Below, piece after piece: positions 8,367 to 14,239 of a stretch of 27,414 nt of DNA. How positions within the stretch are numbered: the stretch's first letter is position 1; every line of letters begins with the position of its first letter. Source of the stretch: J051 sp040289295 (GTDB taxonomy: Bacteria > Armatimonadota > Fimbriimonadia > Fimbriimonadales > ATM1); NCBI GenBank assembly GCA_040289295.1, contig PSLA01000025.1:1-27414 (forward strand), given 5' to 3'. The notes under the pieces were generated by a model. That model was not told where the DNA came from. It was given only the letters and a program-made list of their open reading frames with translations, and searched no databases. The position numbers and the translations under genes were made by a program.

Positions 8367-9068
8367 TTACGACCAGACGCGGCGGTAGCGAAGGAACAAC
8401 TCGTCGGCCACTCGGTGCGCCTCCACAAGCGAGTACCGCTGAAGCCCCTCCCTAGGCAGCGGCTCCCCGCCCGCGTACGTCGGCAGATCTTCGCCCAACT
8501 TAACCTTAGGCGCAAGCGTGAGAAACAGCTCATCCACCACGTCGGCCCGCAGCATCTGCCCGTTTAGGTTGCTCCCACCCTCAACAAGCAACCGCTCGAC
8601 TGCCATTTGCTCGCGCATCAGGCGCACGGCGTCCCCCACCATCACTGCGTCGCCCGGAAAGCTAACCACGGACACGCCCCCCGGCAGGGTCGGAAGAGTA
8701 GACTCGTCGGTACAGAACACCCAAGCGCTGCGCGGTTCGTCGGTGAAAAAACGGCTCTCCGCGAGGACGTTGCCGCTACGCGTGACGACGATTCGCTTCA
8801 CGCCCGGCGGATACCAGATGCCGGGGCTTGACCGCTGCGACTCCGCTCCGATCAAAACCGCGTCCGCCGCCCTTTCAATCCGGCGCATTAGCAAATGATC
8901 CACATTTGAGCCCAAATCACCCACCTCCTCACCTCGCGCGCCGGAAATCACCTTGCCGTCAATGGTGGCAACCATGTTGATGAACGTGTACGGTCGCCAC
9001 GCGGGCGCATTATGTGCCGGAAAGTCCAGATTGGCGTACACCGCCTCGATGTCGGATTCGTTCATCAC
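8367..9068 (-). CDS. RibD C-terminal-type (dihydrofolate-reductase-like) reductase
   Basis: This 233-residue protein is a stand-alone RibD C-terminal domain (PF01872). Visible features are RPYTFINMVATIDGKV near residue 25-40, ADAVLIGAESQRSSPG (about 69-84), and LLVEGGSNLNGQMLRADVVDELFLTLAPK (about 162-190), the conserved EGG and substrate loop. Members reduce the ribosylamino-pyrimidine phosphate of riboflavin synthesis or related pyrimidines with NAD(P)H. No deaminase domain is attached and no other rib gene is in the window, so it may serve riboflavin or an unrelated reduction. GTG at 9068 is directly followed by ATG at 9065; a TAAGGT box 8 nt before the GTG favours the former, but either is possible. 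The gene converges with the Ycf46-like gene. Confidence 0.85.
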   Translation of the reverse strand: MMNESDIEAVYANLDFPAHNAPAWRPYTFINMVATIDGKVISGARGEEVGDLGSNVDHLLMRRIERAADAVLIGAESQRSSPGIWYPPGVKRIVVTRSGNVLAESRFFTDEPRSAWVFCTDESTLPTLPGGVSVVSFPGDAVMVGDAVRLMREQMAVERLLVEGGSNLNGQMLRADVVDELFLTLAPKVKLGEDLPTYAGGEPLPREGLQRYSLVEAHRVADELFLRYRRVWS

Positions 9069-9076
9069 CTAACCAG

Positions 9077-9082
9077 ACCTTA
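9077..9082 (-). promoter_or_regulatory. Possible -10 box for the RibD-C reductase
   Basis: TAAGGT on the minus strand lies 8 nt before GTG 9068 and 11 nt before ATG 9065. It is a poorer hexamer than the others. The intervening TTAGGTG could act as a weak ribosome binding site for the ATG instead. Confidence 0.3.
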
Positions 9083-9150
9083 CCGCAACCTGAACGCCGT
9101 AGACGCGAGAACAGGTAGCGCTCACGGGCCCCACCCGGCCGAAAAGCCGA

Positions 9151-9156
9151 TATACT
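9151..9156 (+). promoter_or_regulatory. -10 box for the small lipoprotein gene
   Basis: TATACT lies exactly 6 nt before the GTG at 9163. No Shine-Dalgarno sequence precedes the start. This is one of the clearest leaderless-type sites in the window. Confidence 0.5.
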
Positions 9157-9162
9157 TCGCGC

Positions 9163-9525
9163 GTGTTGGCACGCGTCCTCGCCGCCTGCGGAATTGCGCT
9201 TCTGTTCGCTTTTGTCGGCTGCTCCCGCGGGAAGAGCGCCGAGGGGACGTGGGAAATCGCCCCGCCCACCATCGCCTCGGACGCCAGCGGCGGGTCTAAG
9301 GTCCTGATCCCTAAAGGATCGCTCACCATCAAAGGCGACGGCTCGTTCCGCCTAACTGTGGAAGGTCCCACCAAGGAGTCGGTTTCCGGAACCTGGCAAG
9401 CCCAAGGCAACGTGCTATCGTTTCGAGTTAAAGGTGACGACGGGATAGAGCACGCGTTCAATGGCGCGCTCTCGGAGGACGGTGAGACGCTAAAGGCTTT
9501 CGGCTTTGAATTCAAGCTACGCTGA
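9163..9525 (+). CDS. Small secreted lipoprotein of unknown function
   Basis: A 120-residue protein with a lipoprotein signal peptide: MLARVLAACGIALLFAFVGC, with lipobox FVGC and the lipidated cysteine at residue 20. The mature part is beta-rich, with two G-T-W motifs (EGTWE near 27-31 and SGTWQAQGNVLSFRV, 75-89), KGSLTIKGDGSFRLTVEG and a C-terminal LKAFGFEFKLR. This layout is common in small lipocalin-like bacterial lipoproteins, but I do not recognise a named family. It would sit on the outside of a membrane. The GTG start is supported by TATACT 6 nt upstream. Just past the stop, in the same frame, a degenerate copy of the G-T-W region appears (9538-9578), so the gene may once have been longer or duplicated. 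Confidence 0.7.
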   Translation: MLARVLAACGIALLFAFVGCSRGKSAEGTWEIAPPTIASDASGGSKVLIPKGSLTIKGDGSFRLTVEGPTKESVSGTWQAQGNVLSFRVKGDDGIEHAFNGALSEDGETLKAFGFEFKLR

Positions 9526-9537
9526 GCGCTACTCGAG

Positions 9538-9578
9538 GGAACGTGGGAAAGTCGAGGCAAAGTGCCTTCGTTTCGAGT
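9538..9578 (+). repeat. Degenerate in-frame repeat of the lipoprotein gene 3' region
   Basis: Positions 9538-9578 match 9388-9428 at 32 of 41 bases, offset by 150 bp, and thus remain in the lipoprotein frame beyond its TGA. The translation GTWESRGKVPSFRV parallels GTWQAQGNVLSFRV. It is probably a decayed tandem remnant between the convergent lipoprotein and glyS genes. Confidence 0.5.
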
Positions 9579-9656
9579 AGTCGCCTCAGGGAAAAGGCTC
9601 GCCAGGACGCTCGACTTGCCCTTTCTATCACAAGGACGCTCAGGCGACGCTGGGTC

Positions 9657-11738
9657 CTACTCGCCCTCGATGACGAAGCGACTGAAGTCGGCAACGGTTC
9701 TTGCCAACTGGTCAATTCGAGAAAGCAACGCCAAGCGGTTGTCTCTACGCTCGGTGTCGTCGGTCATCACCATCACGTCGTCGAAAAAAGTCTCGATGTG
9801 TGGCTTGAGCGCGCGCAATACTTCCGTTTGCTCCGCGAAGGCATCAACCGGCAGGGCGTCCATCTGCTCCTCCGCGATCAACGTTTGCTCATAGAGCACG
9901 ACCTCCGCCTCACTTTCGAACAGGTCGACGCTCACGCGGGCCTCCTCGCGGGACCCTGCAACCTCTATGCCCTTCTTTCGCGCTGCGTCAACGATGTTGC
10001 CCGCGCGCTTCGCAAGCCGAATGAAATCCGTGTCGCCGGAGATATCAGAAAGGAACCGCACCCTCGCGGCGAAGCGATGCGAAGGTTCGTGCCAGGCAAC
10101 CGCCCATGCAGCGTCGAGCGCGTCGTGCGGCAGGCCGGAGAAGATGTGCTCGTACCTGCCCTCGAGAATCTCTTTCACACCCATCTGCAGGCTGAGCGGG
10201 TCGCTCAACTCGATCCCCTGCTCTGCGTACCCTTCGCTCGCGGCAACCACCCAGTCCGCGATTCCCACTTTGGCGAATGGCCACGACATCTGCGCCTCAA
10301 CAAGCATCGCGACCGAACGCCGCAACCCAAACGGGTCCTTGCTCCCGCTCGGTAGCTCGCCTATCCCGAGGTAGCCCGCAAGCCGGTCCGACTGGTCTGC
10401 GCACATCACGAGCGTCGCTAAGCGCTCGCCTTCCTCTTCGGACGTCGCGTCAGGCGCGTAATGACGCTCAATGGCGCGGCAGATGCTCTCCGGGAAGCCC
10501 TCTCGGCATGCGTACTCAGCTCCTATCTGCCCCTGCAAGGAAGGCAACTCGCTCACCAGACCCGTGCTCAGATCCGCCTTGGCGTACAGACCTGCACGCC
10601 GAGCATGCTCCGCCGTTTCGTCGTCCAGATCGGCTTGCCCTGCAAGCAGCGCGGCCATTCTCGCGATCCGATCGGCGCGTTGCCGCACGGTTCCCAGCTT
10701 CTCCTGAAAGACGATGCGCTCCGTGCGCAGCAAGAACTCGTCAATGGTGTGGCGCTGGTCCTCATCATAGAAAAACTTTGCGTCGTTGAACCGCGCGTTC
10801 AGAACCCATTCGTTTCCTTGCCGTACCGTCGCCTCATCGCCGCCGTTGCTGATACTGATGAACCGGCTGGTCAACTCGCCTGGCGCAGACTCCACTGGGA
10901 AGAAGCGCTGGTAGTGTGCCATGGCTGCGATGAGCACTGGCCGCGGCAGAGCGAGGAACTCCTCCCTGAACTCGCCTGCCACCGCCGTCGGCCACTCCGT
11001 CAGGTACACGTTCTCCTCGACCAGGTCTTCCATCATGAGCGGCGTGCCCCGCGCGGCTGCCATCGCGCCCGAAACGATTCGCTCGCGCCGTGCCTCAGGC
11101 TCGGGTTCTACGAACCGTTCGCGCAACTTCTGGAGCAGATCGTCCCAACCCGTTACCACAAACGGCCCCCGTGATAGGAACCGGTGGCCGCGAGATTCGT
11201 TGCCGGCGGCAACACCCTCCACCGCGAGCTCAATGACCTCTCCACCAATGAGCGCCACGATCCACCGAATCGGACGTGCGAAACGAGTCCTGCCAACACC
11301 CCAGCGCATCGTCTTGTCAAACGGGATTTGGCGAATCGCATCAACGAGACCAGGGCCTAACACCTCAACAGCCGACATGCCCACCTCCAGCTTGGATGCC
11401 CAAACGTAATCGTCCCTCACCTCGACGTCGGCGGGCTTGACACCTACGCCTCGGCAAAAACCTTCGAGCGCTTTGGTAGGGTTCCCAGCGGCATCGAATG
11501 CCGCGCTCTTTGAAGGTCCCCGCCGCTCCACTTGACGGTCAGGCTGCCGCTCCGCAACTCCCTCAATGGACACGATGAGCCGCCTCGGAGTCGCCGCCCA
11601 GCGAGGGGTGAGCGGCTCCGTCGCCAGTGCTTCTGCCTCGACAGCCTTCTGCACAAAGCGAAGCAGCGCCTCCGCCGCACGACGAACCGAGCTAGCGGGG
11701 AGTTCCTCACAACCAACCTCCAGGAGGAGCTGTGGCAC
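9657..11738 (-). CDS. glyS: Glycine--tRNA ligase, beta subunit
   Basis: The 693-residue protein has the characteristic start MPQLLLEVGCEELPASSV and the usual length of GlyS. Further family stretches are FDKTMRWGVGRTRFARPIRWIVAL (about residues 139-162), HRFLSRGPFVV, and EKLGTVRQRADRIARMA; the C-terminal region from about 560 is the anticodon-binding (DALR-like) domain. GlyS works with the catalytic alpha subunit GlyQ as an alpha2beta2 enzyme that charges tRNA-Gly in the cytoplasm. In most bacteria glyQ lies directly upstream; here the upstream gene is nadE, 20 bp away, and no glyQ is in the window. The start is GTG. A TAGAAT hexamer 9 nt before it, overlapping the end of nadE, may give glyS its own transcript, but the spacing is longer than at the other sites. 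Confidence 0.95.
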   Translation of the reverse strand: MPQLLLEVGCEELPASSVRRAAEALLRFVQKAVEAEALATEPLTPRWAATPRRLIVSIEGVAERQPDRQVERRGPSKSAAFDAAGNPTKALEGFCRGVGVKPADVEVRDDYVWASKLEVGMSAVEVLGPGLVDAIRQIPFDKTMRWGVGRTRFARPIRWIVALIGGEVIELAVEGVAAGNESRGHRFLSRGPFVVTGWDDLLQKLRERFVEPEPEARRERIVSGAMAAARGTPLMMEDLVEENVYLTEWPTAVAGEFREEFLALPRPVLIAAMAHYQRFFPVESAPGELTSRFISISNGGDEATVRQGNEWVLNARFNDAKFFYDEDQRHTIDEFLLRTERIVFQEKLGTVRQRADRIARMAALLAGQADLDDETAEHARRAGLYAKADLSTGLVSELPSLQGQIGAEYACREGFPESICRAIERHYAPDATSEEEGERLATLVMCADQSDRLAGYLGIGELPSGSKDPFGLRRSVAMLVEAQMSWPFAKVGIADWVVAASEGYAEQGIELSDPLSLQMGVKEILEGRYEHIFSGLPHDALDAAWAVAWHEPSHRFAARVRFLSDISGDTDFIRLAKRAGNIVDAARKKGIEVAGSREEARVSVDLFESEAEVVLYEQTLIAEEQMDALPVDAFAEQTEVLRALKPHIETFFDDVMVMTDDTERRDNRLALLSRIDQLARTVADFSRFVIEGE

Positions 11739-11758
11739 CGGGCGCCGATTCTACCGAA

Positions 11759-12637
11759 TCAGTAGTCCACTGGGCGCAGGTAGAACTCGCCGATAGCGGT
11801 GCCCGACACCATTGCCACGGTAGGCAGCCTTCGCTTCCAGTGCGTCGTCGCAACCCGTTGCCGAACGATCTCAACTGCCTCCGCGCGAAACCCACGCCGC
11901 ACGAGCGCCTCTGGCGACCAACCCTGTACCAGATAGTACAGAATTCGGTCCGCCTCTTCATACGCGATGCCGAGGTCTCCCTCGTCTGTTTGGCCCCGCA
12001 CCAGGTCAGCTGTAGGCGCCTTCTTACGCACCACGTCCGGAACGCCGAGGTACTCGGCAAGCTGTCGGACTTGCGTCTTGTACAGGTCGCCCAAGGGGTT
12101 GATAGGCGGCGCGTCATCGGCGTGCCAGGTGAAGTAACCGAAGAGTCGCTCCGTCTTGTTGCCTGTACCGATCGGCAGACCGCGCAGTTTCGCGCTCTGA
12201 TCGAACAGGATCGCGGTGCGGCACCGTGCGCACACGTTCCCGACGCGCCGAGGCGACGCGTTGGGCTCGAATCGCTGAACGTAGCCGTCGACCATCGGCG
12301 TGATGTCAATCTCGCGCCAAGGTGCGCCCAGAGTCTCCGCTACCAGCCGAGCGTGCTCGACGCTGTCAGGCGAGCTAATTCGGTAAGGCATTAGGAATGC
12401 GTGTGTGTTCTCCGGGCCGAAGGCGCGGGCGCAGAGGAACGCGGTCACAGCCGAATCCACCCCTCCCGACACGCCGATCACGGCGCTCTTCGCACCACGC
12501 CGGCGAACGCACTCGTCCCGTAGAAACAGAACCAGCCAGTTCGTCAAAGCCTCCGCGTCTACGCGCAGCGCATCGGAGGAATCCGGCTCCCACCGAGCCG
12601 ACTCGAACACCGGCAGGTCAGCTATAGGGGTGAGCAT
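11759..12637 (-). CDS. nadE: NAD+ synthetase (synthetase domain only)
   Basis: The 292-residue protein contains the ATP pyrophosphatase P-loop SGGVDS (57-62), the GTGNKTER motif (157-164) and the NPLGDLYKTQVRQLAEYL stretch (180-197) of NadE. It amidates nicotinic acid adenine dinucleotide to NAD+. It lacks the glutaminase domain of the large enzymes, but the overlapping upstream gene encodes a nitrilase-superfamily amidase that may supply ammonia in trans. The start ATG lies inside the nitrilase coding region (16-bp overlap), with a purine-rich GAGGGGGA directly before it, so translation is coupled. An oddity is the pair of cysteines in GNVCARCR (134-140), where most NadE proteins have lysine/leucine-type residues; a metal site is possible but unproven. 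The stop lies 20 bp before glyS. Confidence 0.93.
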   Translation of the reverse strand: MLTPIADLPVFESARWEPDSSDALRVDAEALTNWLVLFLRDECVRRRGAKSAVIGVSGGVDSAVTAFLCARAFGPENTHAFLMPYRISSPDSVEHARLVAETLGAPWREIDITPMVDGYVQRFEPNASPRRVGNVCARCRTAILFDQSAKLRGLPIGTGNKTERLFGYFTWHADDAPPINPLGDLYKTQVRQLAEYLGVPDVVRKKAPTADLVRGQTDEGDLGIAYEEADRILYYLVQGWSPEALVRRGFRAEAVEIVRQRVATTHWKRRLPTVAMVSGTAIGEFYLRPVDY

Positions 12638-13500
12638 TCCCCCTCGTCAACCTCTTTTAGCTCTCGAATGACGTCGCCCAGCACGCCCGCAAGATCAGCG
12701 AGCATCGGCGAGTTGTTCCGTGCTACACCGACCGCCTCATGGTCCACTTCCACGCGCAAGATGTGCTCGACGCCGATCGGCCCCTCGCCCACAACCCTGC
12801 CGAACGGGTCAACGGCGATACTGCCCCCTGCAAATCCCTTCCCGCCCTCGAAACCGACGAGCATAGAGTGCAGTGCCCACACGCCGTGCTCCTCAGCCAT
12901 CCGCTGGACGATGCGGTGGTACGACTGTAGGTTTTGCGGCTTCGCCGCAGTGAAATCCCGTGCTGGTGAGGCAGCGATGCTTACGATGGTCGCTGCTCCT
13001 TTAAGCGCGGCGATCATCGGAGTAACGCTGTGCCAGATGTCCTCGCAGATGAGCATCGCCATGCGCCCAAACCGCGCGTCGTAAGCCTGTACCTCCTTGC
13101 CGCGCGCGACAAAGCGCTCCTCGTCGAACACTCCATAGGTCGGCAGAAAGAACTTGCGATGCGTGTGCATTATGCTCGCGCCCCCGGATTCGAGGCACAG
13201 GTGCGTCGATGAGTTGTAGATCATGCCGCCCTTTGTTTCGTAGTAGCCGAGGATGACGTCAACCGCTCTTCCGAGCTCTCCGACCGCTTCAACCAGCCGT
13301 ATCGCGAGCTCGTCGGTGGTCAGCGCTACTTCGATGACGCCGCCTTCGAGGAAGTAGCCACTCAGCGCAGCCTCTGGAAACACAACGAGGTCGGCACCCT
13401 CATCTGAGCAGCGGCGCACCGCCTCCGCAATCCGTTGTAGGTTGGCAGGCACGTCCGCCTTCACGGGCGCGATCTGCACAAGCGCCGCCATTGTGGGCAT
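12622..13500 (-). CDS. Nitrilase-superfamily amidase, likely glutaminase partner of NadE
   Basis: The 292-residue protein shows the nitrilase catalytic triad: Glu43 in VVFPEAALSGY, Lys116 in HRKFFLPTY and Cys152 in MLICEDIWHS. This wording (EDIWHS, RKFFLPTYGVFDE) is close to the glutaminase domain of glutamine-dependent NAD+ synthetases. The gene overlaps nadE by 16 bp on the same strand, so the two together look like a split form of that enzyme, with ammonia passed from glutamine to the synthetase. This role is inferred; the family also includes other amidases. The start ATG (MPTMAAL) is preceded by TAAACT at 6 nt, a leaderless-type promoter; a second ATG lies three codons further in. The gene begins about 40 bp after the terminator of the mutS-priA unit and opens a nitrilase-nadE-glyS unit. 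Confidence 0.87.
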   Translation of the reverse strand: MPTMAALVQIAPVKADVPANLQRIAEAVRRCSDEGADLVVFPEAALSGYFLEGGVIEVALTTDELAIRLVEAVGELGRAVDVILGYYETKGGMIYNSSTHLCLESGGASIMHTHRKFFLPTYGVFDEERFVARGKEVQAYDARFGRMAMLICEDIWHSVTPMIAALKGAATIVSIAASPARDFTAAKPQNLQSYHRIVQRMAEEHGVWALHSMLVGFEGGKGFAGGSIAVDPFGRVVGEGPIGVEHILRVEVDHEAVGVARNNSPMLADLAGVLGDVIRELKEVDEGECSPL

Positions 13501-13506
13501 AGCGCG

Positions 13507-13512
13507 AGTTTA
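13507..13512 (-). promoter_or_regulatory. -10 box for the nitrilase-nadE-glyS unit
   Basis: TAAACT on the minus strand lies exactly 6 nt before the ATG at 13500. No Shine-Dalgarno sequence or clear -35 box is visible. Confidence 0.5.
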
Positions 13513-13543
13513 CTCGCAGAACAAGCGGGCGATTCGCCTCAGC

Positions 13544-13580
13544 AAAAAAGACGGCCTCCACGCTTCGCAGCGGAGAGGCC
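13544..13580 (-). terminator. Rho-independent terminator after the YHS-repeat gene
   Basis: On the minus strand GGCCTC pairs with GAGGCC, with a nested CGCT/AGCG stem and GCGA loop (13553-13580), followed after three bases by TTTTTT (13544-13549). It lies 28 bp past the stop of the YHS-repeat gene and separates the mutS-priA unit from the nitrilase unit. This is the only textbook terminator I found. Confidence 0.85.
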
Positions 13581-13614
13581 TCGCTAGAGGGCAGCGGGGA
13601 GGTCTCGCTAGAGG
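13567..13614. repeat. Imperfect 24-bp tandem duplication
   Basis: Two adjacent 24-bp units, 13567-13590 and 13591-13614, match at 22 of 24 bases. The second unit contains the TAG stop of the YHS-repeat gene (13608-13610); the first carries the same TAG and also forms one arm of the terminator stem. Confidence 0.8.
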
Positions 13615-14189
13615 TAGGGTGTTTGACGATCTACAAGCTTGTGTGCCTTTGCCGGCCCGGCCTTCACCTTAGCAGCGAACTCCGATGGGTTCTTGTCGAA
13701 TGCGGCGGTGCAATCCGGGCAGCAGAAGTAGTAGCGGACGCCGTTGTAGTCCCGGAACGCAGCAGCCTTGCCGGGCTTGAGCACTTCCTTGCTTACGGGG
13801 CAGTTTTCGGTTGCTTCCTGCGCGGGGGCGAGGTATTTCTTCGGTTCCTTCTCGAACGTTTTCGCGTTCTCCGCCGTCAGGAAGCGGTACAGCACGCCCT
13901 CGTAAAGGACGTCGTGAGTCTTACCTTCCTTGGGAATGATCGTCCGAGACACGACATCATAGAGCGAGTAGCCAACCGCGTCATCCGCCTCAGCGTGCCG
14001 CTTGAGGAAGCTCTCAGGACTGTCGGAAAACGTGCCGACGCACCCGCCGCAGCAAAATCCAAAGACATTGCCCTTGTACAGCACCTTGGGTTGCGAATCC
14101 TTGGCTGGTTGGCCCATCACCGGGCAGTTCGTTGCGGGCGTCTGGCCGCCCTGGGACAGTGCCAGACAAGCTATGAGTAAGGTAGTCAT
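13608..14189 (-). CDS. Secreted protein with YHS-like metal-binding repeats
   Basis: This protein of about 193 residues has a short signal segment (MTTLLIACLALSQG) and three YHS-like units. The first has NCPVMGQ, then VLYKGNVFGFCCGGC (Cys about 22, 46, 47, 50). The middle unit VLYEGVLYRFLTAENAKTFEKEPKKYL has no cysteine. The third has NCPVSKEVL, then YNGVRYYFCCPDCTAAFDKNPSEF (Cys about 130, 156, 157, 160). Such CPV...CCxxC units bind metal, probably copper or zinc, in YHS/TRASH proteins; its actual role is unknown. AGGAG lies 9 nt before the ATG at 14189, while the other ATG at 14195 would be only 3 nt away, so 14189 is preferred. The gene follows priA by 50 bp and is probably the last of the mutS-priA unit; the terminator follows. 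Confidence 0.75.
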   Translation of the reverse strand: MTTLLIACLALSQGGQTPATNCPVMGQPAKDSQPKVLYKGNVFGFCCGGCVGTFSDSPESFLKRHAEADDAVGYSLYDVVSRTIIPKEGKTHDVLYEGVLYRFLTAENAKTFEKEPKKYLAPAQEATENCPVSKEVLKPGKAAAFRDYNGVRYYFCCPDCTAAFDKNPSEFAAKVKAGPAKAHKLVDRQTPYL

Positions 14190-14239
14190 TGTCATTCTCT
14201 CCTGAACGGTTCAACGCTCCACGCGCCCGTGAAGTTCCC

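Noticed and set aside
9543..10355. A 270-residue plus-strand ORF over the 3' end of glyS
   Set aside because: It is antisense to conserved GlyS sequence. Only its first bases, the repeat near 9538-9578, are of interest, and they are in another frame.
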